Source: Allium sativum
Taxonomy: Eukaryota; Streptophyta; Magnoliopsida; Asparagales; Amaryllidaceae
Reading direction: 5' to 3'
NCBI GenBank assembly: GCA_030737875.1
Contig: CM060926.1
Location: 315,430,922 to 315,494,921 of the forward strand
Length of the DNA: 64,000 nt
Part shown: positions 12,188 to 24,375 of the stretch, piece by piece
Layout of the letters: every line of letters begins with the position of its first letter
Position numbering within the stretch: the first letter of the stretch is position 1
Position numbers and translations under genes: made by a program
The notes under the pieces: model-generated
What the model was told of the DNA's origin: nothing
Seen by the model: the letters and a program-made list of their open reading frames with translations, nothing else
Databases searched by the model: none

Positions 12188-12592
12188 TGTTGAAACTGAG
12201 AAGAGGAGGAATTAATATAGAGGAATACTTATTTTAAGAGGAGGATACTTTCAATTAATGGAGGAGGAATTTTTTCTTTTCCTTCGTGTCACTTTTTCCT
12301 CTCACTCCCTCTCTTACAACACACAAAATGAACACCCATATTTATATAGTGGTCTACATGACCTTACAACTCAATAGACACCTTTTCATCAATAGACAAA
12401 ACCCTTAACAAACTGACACATCATTAATTAACTTGACTCTTTATTAATAAACATTATTTAGACACAAACTTTAACATGACTCTTAACACATAAAAGACAC
12501 GTCACTAATTAACATGACACTTGACTCATAAAAAGACACATGACTCTTCATTTTTTCCATTTTCCACTAACATATTTAAAGTTTACCCAACA
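12188..12592 (-). repeat. 5' LTR of the gag-only element
   Basis: 405 bp. Adjoins the primer-binding site on its inner side (minus-strand reading), which fixes it as the 5' LTR. It contains tatttatatagtggtc, a plausible TATA context, near 12338-12353. Confidence 0.88.
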
Positions 12593-12887
12593 ATTTCTAC
12601 TCAATTATACATATACTATAATAAGAGAATAAATATCATCAGTTCACTAGAACAAATCTGCAGTTCATGCTCCAAGTTAGCTGTCGATCATGAACATGCA
12701 CATGCCTATCCAGGAATATGTATGTCATTCCAGCGAACTGTACATCAAATAAAAACCTAGAACTGACAACACCTTCTGTGCTTCCTTGCAACCCACTGAT
12801 GTGAAATACTGCAAAATCCAACTTTTTTAACTGACTTGCTTCAACAAATCTATGATGCTTTCTTAACAATAAAAGAAAGTAAATTAC

Positions 12888-12992
12888 CTGACAGGGACCA
12901 AAATCAATTGTAGTGAACTTGTAAATCTTGTACAGAAGAATGTTGCTGCTAACCGATCGTTTTCATAAAGAATGCGCACTTCGCAGAAGCAC
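12888..12992 (-). other. Possible captured exon inside the CACTA element
   Basis: On the minus strand, a tttgtag acceptor precedes and a gtaatt donor follows a 105-base stretch. Its frame (CFCEVRILYENDRL, then VPV) is open throughout. A further open stretch with FHISGLQGSTEGV lies at about 12640-12815 after a tttgcag. These look like exons of a host gene carried by the transposon, but I recognise no protein family. Confidence 0.3.
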
Positions 12993-12997
12993 CTACA

Positions 12998-15120
12998 AAC
13001 CTCCAAGCAATGCTTCAGAATATGTGCGTACCTTGATTAAACGTACGTAGTTAAACAAACACAAAAACATATATACTGATTAAACATATGTAGTTAAACA
13101 AAAACAAAAACATATATGCATTTACTGTATGCAAATAAAAAATAACTTTCCATAGGCAAAAATCGAACTATTAAAACCAGCCAAACAGTTTTCCACCAAA
13201 GGAAGTCCAACAAGTTTTACCTACATTATGAATAAAACCGACCATACCTTCATCCAAATAGAACAAAAAAACATAAATGAACTTCCCGCTGTCATTTAAA
13301 GAATTGTCGCTCAAATTTATAATAAAACTGATGGCGTATTGCATAACAACTACATGGGCGTTGTGCAGAGAAAGCATAGTTCAATTATTTTCTATTGTTT
13401 TGCACCACGAGAATATCCAAACTATGTGGGTATAGGGGATTTGATTTGGTGTATTATTACATATGTGGTAATTATGACAAACAAACAAATGACCTTTAGC
13501 AAGCACATTGCGTTAACAGTTAACATCATGTATAAAAGACAAAAAAAACTTATTGACTTTCAACGAGCATTATTTTGACGTTTTAGTTAATTGTGTAAAT
13601 ATAAAACACAACTGAACCTCGTTAAGCCTTACATCATTGCGCTATATTTAGAAGCACGGTAGAGAACCATGTCTGTCTAACCTTTACGTAGTCCTGAATT
13701 TTTAAGTTGTAGTAGTGAACTCTATTCCATCAACTTCTCAAAGTATTGTTATATCAAAAATATTTTATTGGAGTTGAACCATTAACTGTATCTATCTCTG
13801 GTGCGAAGAACTAAAATTGGTGAATGGATTGTTCTTATGTCTTTGATGGCATAAATGTCTATTTTATTATATATATGAAGGCTCCGTTTTAGGCAGTTGC
13901 CTTTCATTTTCATTTCATTTAAAAAAATATGATGCCATGTGTGATGACATGTATATCCATTAAATATTATATTATACGTATTAAATTTATGCTTTTTCAT
14001 TTTTGTTTTCCTCGAAAATGCATCTTGGTATGATGCCTTTAGTAATTAGATTATTAGAAACTTTTTAATTAGATTATTCAAATTACTATACGGTTTCATT
14101 TGTAGTTTACTATCCTTATTCTTTACTTTCTCTGTCCATCTTCTAAAACACAGTTATAACATTCATACTATAAATAGTCAGCTGGTGGTTTCATTATTTG
14201 CTTTCTGTAAAAGAACTGTTTTTCGCAATGTTAGTTCATAGTTGAATAAATTAATGAACACGTAGGCACAACAAAAAACTATTGTTCAGAATAGATCTAA
14301 AAAGCTTTGCTATGTAATATAATAACAAATTGTAAGCAACACAAATAAAAATGATATCTTTAAAAGCTACTTGAATACATGGTAGGCTATAGTTACAATT
14401 AGAAAAGGACATAAAAAAATTCGTACGTTCAATTTAAAAAAAAAAAAAAAAAAAAAACTTAGTTCATTTCAATAAAAAAATCACCATATTTACTAATTTT
14501 ACATGGTTGAAAAGCTTATTTTTTTTATATAACAATGAAGCTTTGCCTTGGGTATGTCGATATATTTTTATTCTAAATGTGTCTGTATAGATGTTCAATT
14601 CTTGAGGTTTTTTAATTAATTATTTATGTATTTTATTCCCTTTGATTAAAAGGCTATATCGTCCTAAGGTCATATAATCATGCTCCCATGCTTCGGCAAT
14701 AGGTGTATAAAAAACATTTACCTTATTCTCTCTTCTATTTTATGTCGCTGAATCGGATCATTGGGATGATATGGAGACCTACGAATTTGATCCGTCCATC
14801 TAATTTTTTTTAATAACACATAAATTATTGAAGAAAGTAATGATCAGTATCACAATGTCTTTTTGGAGGTCATTACCTGGTGAAAGTAGCTCTAAAATAG
14901 TGCATTTCCTCATCCTTTGAAGGAAACAATTTGACATAGCAACTTCCAAGCATCGTTTTATATATATTCATGGGGGATTTTGAATAATCAGCATTTGCAA
15001 ATTCTACATACCTCCATCAGCTTCCTTTTAAGGGGATTAGCATGTTGACCTTCCACATTATAATTTAGAGATAAGGAGATGAAGACATACTAGATAATCG
15101 ATGGTTAACTCTACACAACA
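12998..15120. other. CACTA interior, nothing firmly recognised
   Basis: About 2.1 kb of AT-rich sequence with an A-run at 14438-14457. A minus-strand stretch near 15000-15050 (QHANPLKRKLME before a gtatgt donor) may be another captured exon. No transposase motif was seen. Confidence 0.3.
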
Positions 15121-15721
15121 CAATTGGGAAGATACAGTGCTGCGTATGCTCAGTTAAAACGCATATCGTATGAGTATTGGTAGCTTATCACTATACTCAG
15201 TATGTAAAAGTAACTAACTTACCTGCAGACTCAAAGTCAAAACATTACAAGAAACTCATTATACAAAGTTAATTGCTTTGAGTTTTAGAACTAGTTTATC
15301 AATAAGTTCAAATAACGCATATATGTCCCTAACACCATGTAAAAAGCGACCACATTCAATACTTTTACATAGATCTAGCCCTATGTAAATTGCGCCAACA
15401 AGCAGTCCAAATAGTATCTTGTATAATCATAACATACAAAGTTGTTTTGCAGCTATCTCACTCAAGCCAAATGCAGTCATTAGCATTACCTCTTTCAAAT
15501 TGCCCAGAAGCTCACAATCATGGACTAGGATGTCATTCATGTTTTACTTACTCTTCAAGCCATTCAGTCAGCACTGTCAACTGCCTCTAAAAAGCCATCC
15601 TTGTAAATTATAATCCAATCAGCAAATAATATAATTGTTTATAGGCTAATGAATTCATCATAAAAATTAAATGTCCATTGTCAACTTCATGATAATTGCT
15701 TTCCTGGAGACTTTTTTTTAC

Positions 15722-15797
15722 CTGTGAGAAGAATTCTAGTGGAAGACCATGAGCTCCTAGTGGCACCAAATTCACGCGAAACCCAACCCCACCTGAG
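15722..15797 (-). other. Possible captured exon (unit 1)
   Basis: On the minus strand a ttgcag acceptor and a gtaaaa donor bound a 76-base open stretch reading SGGVGFRVNLVPLGAHGLPL then EFFSQ. The sequence is unusually protein-like for this neighbourhood. The unit 2 copy near 21025-21100 has lost one base, breaking the frame. I do not recognise the source gene. Confidence 0.3.
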
Positions 15798-16534
15798 CTG
15801 CAATATGATTTATGATTTTATGTCAGAAACCTTGACAATGTGGCTCCTGAATAAAATTGGTATCTATACTGCTTTTGTTTTGATGGAATAACTGGTTTGC
15901 AGATTCTTAAATAAAAAAATAAAAAAATAAAAAAATAAAAAATAAAAAATAAAAAAAAAAACCTCGAATAACGGTTGGAGATGCTGGTATCACCAACCTG
16001 AACTCCCTAAACTCCATTCGAATCAAAACCCCACAATTCCCAAATTACCTACATGCTATCACCAACCCAAACTCCATCCGCATTGCGATCAGCCTTAAGA
16101 TGCTGCTGAGATCTCCCATGAAACTCGCGTTGAAATGCTGTTGAGATCTTCCATGACACTCGGGTTGAGATGCTGTTGAGAAGCGTGAAGAAGGTGGAGA
16201 AGCGATAAATTGGGTTCGAAATTTAGGATTGAATAAGTACAGAAGGAAGCCGCAACGAGCGATTTAGGATTTAGATTGGTAAAGTGAAGAAGACGAGTAG
16301 CAGTAAGACCAATTTGGGAAGTAAAGAAAACGCGGATCCAAAATTTTAGAATGCGCTTTGAAATTTTAGAAGGCGGCAAAATTGAAATTAGAGCGGGCTT
16401 CCAAATTCTAGAAACGCTCTTTTTTCGCCTTGCAAAACCGTAAAAAGCTAATGGTTTACGTGTAAGTTTGATTGTTCACTGGGATTGTAAAATGTTAGTT
16501 TGAATTGTTGATAGTTATTAAATTATTATTATAA

Positions 16535-17436
16535 TTTTTTTTTGAAAATGGGTTCTTTATTAAATTACGAAAAAGAACACTAAGTATTCTGCCTCCTTAA
16601 AAAACCTTACTAACGTAGTAAGGAAAAAGAGCGCAGCAACACTTAAACATTTTCTATCAAAATCCATCTTCTTCACTATCTCCCCCAAATCGGCCATGAA
16701 GCTAGCACCGCAATTCCACCACAATCAAATTTCATATAGACCACTGCTCTAACTTCATTTCTTCAAACACTCTTCGGTTACGCTCAATCCATATGTGATG
16801 AATGATTGTAGAGAATCCAACGCAGCTGATAGAAAAGCGATTCAATCTATGATTTTGTAACTAATGGAAGTCCTGGATCTGAGAAAGTAGGAGAGGACGA
16901 TTAGAGAGGCTTAATCCAAGAAAGGTTCGGAGGCGATTAACCAAGGAGGTGCTGTAGAGACAGGTAAAAAATAAGTGCCAGTGATTTTCTTCTTCTTGGT
17001 TGCACAAGACACATGTAGTTACAATAGAAATCCCCCATGATAGAGGTCTATCTTTCGTAGCAAATCTTCCCATACATGCTTTATACGCTGTGTAGCAAAT
17101 CTTCTTAGTTGTATAGCGATACCAAAAATTTTTAGCCTAGTCAGTAGTAGAATTAATGCGTTGAATATCATTCCAGACCCTTGAGACTTTAAAATGAAGT
17201 GAATCGGTGATTGTCCAGTAGTCTTCAGTAGCTGTTGTGTCTGGAGTTACTAAATTAATTTCCACCCATATTTCCTGTGTTATTGATAGCAAATTAGGAT
17301 GTAATATTCCTTGTTGAATGATCCGACTTACTGAAAAATCGTTTCCATCTTGCAAATTCACTCTATGCCACCCCAATAAATCGATCATAGACTTGTGATT
17401 AATCCACGGATCAAACCATGGCGATGTGTTAACCCC
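16535..17436 (-). pseudogene. 5'-truncated LINE fragment with zf-RVT domain (unit 1)
   Basis: The minus strand starts in the extreme C-terminal part of an L1-type ORF2. It includes WHRVNLQDGNDFSVSRIIQQ and then a zinc-binding RT-associated motif (MGRFATKDRPLSWG, CVLCNQEEENHWHLFFTC), with a stop between. It ends in AATAAAGAACC and an A-tail (T-run at 16535-16543 on the plus strand). RT, endonuclease and ORF1 are absent. This is a typical dead 5'-truncated LINE insertion, placed before the tandem duplication because both units carry it. Confidence 0.8.
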
Positions 17437-17439
17437 AGT

Positions 17440-18927
17440 GCAAATAACTTATGTATAGTTAAAAATAATGATCTCAAATTGTAATTTATTCTAAATGGTT
17501 TGAGTCTTAAGAAAAGCTTGTTATTGAAGATAAAGTAACAAACATCAAAAATATTACTTCAAGGTAAACAAAAATGTACATGTTAAAAGAGTCACAAAAA
17601 AAATTCTACTAGTTTTTTAAATATTTTTAGTTTTACCAAAATACTAATAAGTGAAATTTTTGTTTTTGAATTTTTGGAAAGTTGCAAAATTTTATTTTGA
17701 ATTTTAAGAGTGTTTTACACTATTGAATATTAATAAATTAAATTATTAAATATTAAAAGCTAAATAATAAACATATTTCTTAATTAAATATTAAATGTTC
17801 AACATTAATTAATACGTAATAATTATTGACTACTTAGTAATAGTTATATAATATTAGTCACCATTTTAAAAAAAATTATTAGTTACTATTTTTTATTCAA
17901 TTATTCACATGAGTTATAAAGATAAACATTTAAAACATTCAAACGTAAAATATTCATTGCAGTCTGTAAAGAAATGCAATTCTTAACATTGCATTTATTG
18001 CAACCCGTAGAAAGCTTAATTGTAATTATGTTTGTTGCAAGTGGCGAGAAAATGCAATCCTTATTTACTAATTATTATTGATTTTATGACTATAATTGAA
18101 TGTTAATCAAACACAAATTATAATTTCTGTTAACTAAAAACTATTAGTTAATTCATAAAAATACCTCTATCAAACACAAATTATAAATTAATTCATATAA
18201 AAAATTATTATTAACTATTAATTACTCCTTAATAGTAATATTAAACAATTATAGTTTATTTATTTATTATGAATTTATTAATTATTATTTATCTATTTAG
18301 TATTTAAACATATTCATACTTCAAATTAATTATTAATTATTATCGATTAGTTTATTGTAATTTATCATTATTTAATAATAGTTTATTTATTTTATTATTT
18401 TTTAAATGTTAATTATAATTATTTGTTAATTAGTAATTTTTATTATTTAATTATCAGTTATAAATATCACTTTATAACACTTATATTTTATTATTAAATA
18501 TCAATCTTAATTAATGTATAATCACTAGAAGTTAATCATTGAATAGTAACTATTTAAAATTTATTAGTAAAAGTTAATCATTAAAAGCGGATACTAATTT
18601 TTAATACTATGTTTTTCACAACTAACTTTACCGGTTGTAAAAAAATACAGTTATTGCAAGTGGCGAAAACAGTTGCTAAAGATATTTATTCGCAACTATT
18701 TGTTGCAACTGTTATGTAAGCATAGTTGCTAAAAATATGTTTTTACAACAGGAAGGAAATCGCAGTTGCTAAAAATAAACTTTTCGCAACTGGAAAAAAA
18801 GTCATGTTGCTAAATCTCATCCATTGCAACTGTTATAATAGATATGCTGCTAAAAATTATTTACTGCAACTGTCATTTGTTACCTGTTGCAAATAGCTAG
18901 TTGCAATAGTGTATTTTTCTAGTAACG
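17440..18927. repeat. AT-rich CACTA right arm with subterminal array (unit 1)
   Basis: Extremely AT-rich non-coding arm, then from about 18610 repeated agttgctaaa, ttgcaactgtt and gcaacagg motifs in both orientations up to the terminus. Such clustered subterminal motifs are the transposase-binding regions of CACTA elements. Also present, with small differences, at 22640-24164. Confidence 0.65.
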
Positions 18928-19137
18928 TCGAATGCTTTATTGAATCTTAAAAATCGATAATTTGGTAATCCGTTTGTACCTATTGGGTTGAACTATTGTC
19001 TAAAGAATTTATTTTATAGATCCTTAAAGTCTAAAGTACGGCAATCATCTTCCTCCAATAGTCTTAAACCGCAAAATTCTTCAACAAATTTTCAGACAAT
19101 AACATCAACCATTGAAGATTTGAGCGCACTACAAGTG

Positions 19138-19938
19138 ATGAAACAGCATTTGACTCGTCTGGAGCGATTTGACGGTGAAAATTTCACTTGTTGGCAAGAG
19201 GCCATAAAGTTTTTACTGATCAACATCAAATTGCTCTACATCCTGGAAGACAGATTAGAAGTGATACTGAAGGAAACCGATAATGAGGATGACGCTCTAA
19301 AGGCAAAACATGCAAAGCGCAAAGAGCATGATTTTATATGCAGAGGGCACATCCTGAATGCGTTGTCTACTTCAGTCTGCAACGCTCATAGGACCTTGGA
19401 AACTGCAAAGGAGCTCTGGACTGCATTGGAGAACAATTATCGCATATCCGAGGCAAGTAATAAAAAGTTTATTATTTGTAATTGTATGGATTTCAAAATG
19501 TACGCCAACAAGTCCATAGTGGGACGAATTTATGAAATACTACTATTGGTGAATCAACTTATAGATGCCGAAATTGATCTTCCTGAATCTTTTGTTGTTG
19601 GAATTATTATTTCGAGTCTCCCGAATTCTTGGAACAATTATCAGAAAAAATTGAAACATGCGGAAATGGATTATGATTTAGATGGTTTACAACATCATCT
19701 TCGTATTGAAGAGGATTCTCGTAAACACGAACTAGATGATAATTCGCACACTGAGTCTCAATCTAAGGCAAATAATGTTGAAATTACTGAAAAGTTAAAG
19801 CCTAAGAATGAGGCACAGTTTAAGAAGAAAAATAATTCCCAACAAAAAGAAGGGTGCTTGTTATTATTTAAACAAACACGGCCACTATACCTGAGACTGT
19901 CGTCTTCAAAAGAAACAGTAAAAAGCGAACGTGGTTAA
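19138..19938 (+). pseudogene. Copia gag (copy B, unit 1)
   Basis: Ty1/copia gag. It starts at MKQHLTRLERFDGENFTCWQ, continues through RGHILNALST, TAKELWTALENNY, LLLVNQL and PNSWNNYQKKLKH, then a Lys/Asn-rich linker. The CCHC zinc knuckle (about 19853-19900) is out of frame and degraded: HGHYT is readable in the +1 frame but the paired cysteines are lost. ATG 19138 is the first methionine of the conserved part; the open frame extends further upstream without one. Confidence 0.8.
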
Positions 19939-20271
19939 AGAAAAGCTTGTGGCTATTATACAAGAAGCGAATTCCGTTAGTGGAATTGATAATGATTGGT
20001 GGCTTTATACTGGAGCAACCATTCATATTTGCAAAGACAGTAATCTGTTCAAAACTTACAAAGAGAATAATGGAGAATCCAGCGAAGTTACTGGCGCAGA
20101 CAAGGTTGCAAGCAAAGTTCTGGGAAAAGGCACAACTGAACTTACATTCACCTCTGGAAAAGTTCTTACATAAGTCAATGTATTTTATGTGCCCGATATG
20201 TGTAAGAATTTGGTTTCTGGATATCTTCTTAACAAAGGAGAATTCAAGATGTGTATGAATCTGATAAACTA
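19931..20271 (+). pseudogene. Copia protease fragment with catalytic Asp replaced (unit 1)
   Basis: Aspartic protease start of pol: GIDNDWWL-YTG-ATIHICKD. The catalytic aspartate of the D-T-G triad is Tyr here (TAT 20006-20008), while the duplicate at 35129 keeps Asp. A TAA at about 20171 interrupts the frame before VNVFYVPDMCKNLVSG. The protein cannot be active. Confidence 0.8.
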
Positions 20272-21623
20272 GTGTTGTCCAAGATATTGGACAGGGATAT
20301 TCTTGTAAAGACATGGTCAGGTTGAAGCTAATTAAGAAATCTACTGCTTATATTGTTAATTCTGTTAAATTTATGGCATAATAGATTATGACATGTTAAT
20401 TATAATTCTGTTGAAGCTAATAAAGAAATCTACTGCTTATATTGTCAATTGGGAAGATACTGTGCTGCGTATGCTCAGTTAAAACGCATATCGTATGAGT
20501 ATTGGTAGCTTATCACTGTACTCAGTATGTAAAAGTAACTAACTTATCTGCAGACTCAAAGTCAAAACATTACAAGAAACTCATTATACAAAGTTAACTG
20601 CTTTGAGTTTTAGAACTAGTTTATCAATAAGTTCAAATAACGCATATATGTCCCTAACACCATGTAAAAAGCGTCCACATTCAATACTTTTACATAGATT
20701 GCTCTATGTAAATTGCGCCAACAAACAGTCCAAATGGTATCTTGTATGATTATAACATATAAAGTTGTATTGCAGCTATCTCACTCAAGCCAAATGCAGT
20801 CACTAACATTACCTCTTTCAAATTGTCCAGAAGCTCACAATCATGGACTAGGACGTCATTCATGTTTTACTTATTCTTCAAGCCATTCAGTCAGCACTGT
20901 CAACTGCCTCTAAAAAGCCATCCTTGTAAATAATAATCCAATCAGCAAATAATATAATTGTTTATAGGCTAATGTCCATTGTCAACTTCATGATAATTGC
21001 TTTCCTTGAGCCTTTTTTTTTACCTGTGAGAAGAACTCTAGTGGAAGACCATGAGCTCCTAGTGGCACCAAATTCACACGAAACCCACCCCACCTGAGCT
21101 GCAATATGATTTATGATTTTTTGTCAGAAACCTTGATAATGTGGCTCCTGAATAAAATTGGTATCTATACTGCTTTTGTTTTGATGGAATAACTGGTTCG
21201 CAGATTATAAAAAAAAAAAAAGAGAAAAGAGAAAAAGAGAAAAAGAGGGGGGAAAAAAACTCGAATAACGGTTGGAGATGCTGGTATCACCAACCCGAAC
21301 TCCCTAAACTCCATCCGAATCAAAACCCCACAATTCCCGAATTACCTACATGCTATCACCAACCCAAACTCCATCCGCATTGCGATCAACCTTAAGATGC
21401 TGCTGAGATCTCCCATGAAACTCGCGTTGAAATTTTAGAATGCGCTTTGAAACTCTAGAAGCCGGCGAAATTGAAATTAGAGCGGGCTTCCAATTTCTAG
21501 AAGCGCTCTTCTTTTTCCTTGTAAAACCATAAAAAGCTAATGGTTTACGTGTAAGTTTGATTGTTCACTGGGGTTGTAAAATGTTAGTTTGAATTGTTGA
21601 TAGTTATTAAATTATGATTATAA

Positions 21624-22637
21624 TTTTTTTTTTTTGAAAATGGTTCTTTATTAAATAACGAAAAAGAACACTAAGTATTCTGCCTCCTTAAAAAACCTTG
21701 CCAGCGTAGTAAGGAAAAAGAGCGCAGCAACACTTAAACATTTTCTATCAAAATACAACACAAATTACAAAATAAATAAAACACCTCCAAGTCAGTCCAA
21801 AAACCGACCAGCCCAGCCTAATATGAACTAAGAACCACTACACACGCAATAGGAACTCAACCAGTGTCAAACTGGAACCAAAATCCATCTCCTTCGCTAT
21901 CTCCCCCAAATCGGCCATGAAGCTGGCACCGCAAGTCTACCACAATCAAATTCCATCTAGACCACTCCTCTAACTTCATTCCTTCAAACACTCTTCATTT
22001 ACGCTAAATCCATATATGATGAATGGTTGTGGAGAATCCAACGCAGCTGATAGAAAAGTGATCCGATCTATGATTTTGTAACTGATGGAAGTCCTGGATC
22101 TGAGAAAGTAGGAGAGGACGATTAGAGAGGCTTAATCCAAGAAAGTTTCGGAGGCGACTAATCAAGGAGGAGCTGTAGGGACAGGTAAAAAATAAGTGCC
22201 CATGATTTTCTTCTTCTTGGTTGCACAAGATGCATGTAGTTATAGTAGAAATCCCCCATGATAGAAGTCTATCTTTCGTAGCCAATCTTCCCATACATGC
22301 TTTATACGTTGTGTAGCAAATCTTCTTAGCTGTATAGCGATGCCAAAAAATTTTAGCCTAGTTAGTAGTAGAATTAATGCGTTGAATAGCATTCCAGACC
22401 CTTGAGAATTTAAAATGAAGTGAATCGGTGATTGTCCAGTAGTCTTCAATAGCTGTTGTGTCTAGAACTACTAAATTAATTTCCGCACATATTTCCTGTG
22501 TTGTTGATAGCAAATTAGGATGTAATATTCCTTGTTGAATGATCTGGCTTACTGAAAAATTGTTTCCTTCTTGCAAATTCACTCTATGCCACTCCAATAA
22601 ATCGATCATAGACTTGTGATTAATCCACGGATCAAAC
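21624..22637 (-). pseudogene. 5'-truncated LINE fragment with zf-RVT domain (unit 2)
   Basis: Duplicate of the LINE fragment in unit 1, with MGRLATKDRLLSWG and CILCNQEEENHGHLFFTC, and the frame again broken. It retains about 140 bp at its 3' side that unit 1 has lost, and a longer T-run (21624-21635). Confidence 0.8.
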
Positions 22638-22639
22638 CT

Positions 22640-24164
22640 CAGCGATGTGTTAACCCCAGTGCAAATAACTTATGTATAGTTAAAAATAATGATCTCAAAT
22701 TGTAACTTATTCTAAAAGGTATGAGTCTTAAGAAAAGCTTGTTATTGAAGATAAAGTAACAAACATCAAAAATATTACTTCAAGGTAAATAAGAATGTAC
22801 ATGTTAAAAGAGTCACAAAAAAAATTCTACTAGTTTTTTAAATATTTTTAGTTTTACCAAAATACTAATATGTGAAAATTTTATTTTTGAATTTCTGGAA
22901 AGTTACAAAATTTTATTTTGAATTTTATGAGTGCTTTACATTATTTAATATTAATAAATTAGATTATTAAATATTAAAAGCTAAATAATAAACATAGTTC
23001 TTAATTAAATATTATATGTTCAACATTAATTAATACGTAATAATTATTGACTACTTAGCAATAGTTATATAATATTAGTCACCGTTTTTTAAAAAAAATA
23101 TTAATTACTATTTTTTATTCAGTTATTCACATGAGTTATAAAGATAAACATTTAAAACATTCAAACGTAAAATTTTCATTGCAGTCTGTAAATGCAATTC
23201 TTAACAATGCATTTATTGCAACCAGTAGAAAGCTTAATTGTAATTATGTTTGTTGTAAGTGGCGAGAAAATGCAATCCTTATTTACTAATTATTATTGAA
23301 TACTTATTATTTTATGACTATAATTGAATGCTTATCAAACACAAATTATAATATCTGTTAACTAAAAACTATTAATTCATAAAAATACCTCTATCAAACA
23401 CAAATTATAAATTAATTCATATAAGAAATTATTATTAACTACTAATTACTCCTTAATAGTAATATTAAACAATTATCATTTATTTATTTATTATGAATTT
23501 ATTAATTATTATTTATTTATTTAGTATTTAAACATATTCACACTTCAAATTAATTATTATTATCCATTAGTTTATTATCAATTTATCATTATTTAATAAT
23601 AATTTATTTATTTTATTATTTTTTAAATGTTAATTATAATTATTTGTTAATTAGTAATTTTTATTATTTAATTATCAGTTATAAATATCACTTTATATCA
23701 CTTATATTTTATTATTAATTAATAATTATTAAGTATTAATCTTAATTAATGTATAATCACTAGAAGTTAATCATTTAATAGTAATTATTTAAAATTAATT
23801 AGTAAAAGTTCATCATTAAAAGTTGATACTAATTTTTAATACTATATTTTTCACAACTGACTTTACCAGTTGTAAAAAAATACAGTTATTACAAGTGGCG
23901 AAAACAGTTGCTAAAGATATTTATTCGCAACTATTTGTTGCAACTGTTATGGAAGCATAGTTGCTAAAAGTATGTTTTTGCAACAGGAAGGAAATCGCAG
24001 TTGCTAAAAATAAGCTTTTCGCAATAGGAAAAAAAAAGTCCTGCTGCTAAATCTCATCTATTGCAACTGTTATAATAGATCTGCTGCTAAATATTATTTA
24101 CTGCAACTGTCATTTGTCGCATGTTGCAAATAGCTAGTTGCAATAGTGTATTTTTCTTGTAGTG
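22640..24164. mobile_element. Second CACTA right arm with perfect terminus (unit 2)
   Basis: Copy of 17440-18927 produced by the tandem duplication. Its terminus reads gcaatagtgtatttttcttgtagtg, the canonical CACTA end, followed by tca and copia leader sequence. Together with the left end at 9820 it defines a larger potential unit (9820-24164) that would carry copia gag/protease as passenger. Confidence 0.7.
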
Positions 24165-24375
24165 TCAAAGGCTTTATTGAATCTTAAAAATCAATAATTT
24201 GGTAATCCGTTTGTACCTATTGGGTTGAACTATTGTCTAAAAGAATTTATTTTATAGATCCTTAAAGTCTGAAGTACGGCAGTCATCTTCTTCCAATAGT
24301 CTTAAACCGCAAAATGCCTCAACAATTTTTCAGACAATAACATCAACCATTGAAGATTTGAGCGCACTACAAGTG

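Larger units (their letters stand above)
10331..12592 (-). mobile_element. Non-autonomous LTR retrotransposon with gag only (TR-GAG-like)
   Basis: Two direct repeats (10331-10776 and 12188-12592) begin TGTTG and end CAACA and are flanked by a perfect 5-bp duplication, atttc (10326-10330 and 12593-12597). Read on the minus strand, the 5' LTR is the right-hand one. Three bases inside it is TGGTATCAGAGC (12184-12173), the initiator-methionine tRNA primer site. Just before the 3' LTR is the polypurine tract ACTGGGGAGTTT. The 1.4-kb interior holds one gag-like plus charged reading frame and no protease, integrase or reverse transcriptase. This matches the published class of terminal-repeat elements carrying only GAG. 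It lies within the CACTA element and is therefore younger than it. Confidence 0.85.
9820..18927. mobile_element. CACTA (En/Spm-type) transposon, 9.1 kb, with nested insertions
   Basis: The left end CACTACAACAAAAAATAC at 9820 is followed by a subterminal array of ttgcaacag-type motifs to about 10110. The right end, gcaatagtgtatttttctagtaacg, finishes at 18927, preceded by a matching array (18600-18910) of ttgcaact/agttgctaaa motifs. The 3-bp repeat tcg flanks both sides (9817-9819 and 18928-18930), and copia leader sequence continues across the insertion. The right terminus has decayed from GTAGTG to GTAACG. The duplicated right end at 24164 keeps a perfect CACTA terminus. Inside are a gag-only LTR element (10331-12592), a LINE fragment (16535-17436) and possible captured exons. 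No transposase was recognised, so it is probably non-autonomous and now immobile. Confidence 0.75.
15121..20446. repeat. Tandem duplication, unit 1 (5.3 kb)
   Basis: This stretch repeats directly from 20447. Both units start at caattgggaagatac and run through the same captured segment, LINE fragment, CACTA right end, copia gag and protease start. Unit 1 keeps about 210 bp (16133-16350) missing in unit 2. It lacks about 140 bp of LINE sequence present in unit 2 (around 21748-21890). Both indels occur at short matching runs (gttgaaat; caaaat). The head-to-tail join at 20446/20447 falls in copia pol just after a short repeat of gttgaagctaataaagaaat. Confidence 0.85.

Noticed and set aside
14438..14457. 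A-run as a possible retrogene tail
   Set aside because: No upstream coding remnant or flanking target duplication was seen.
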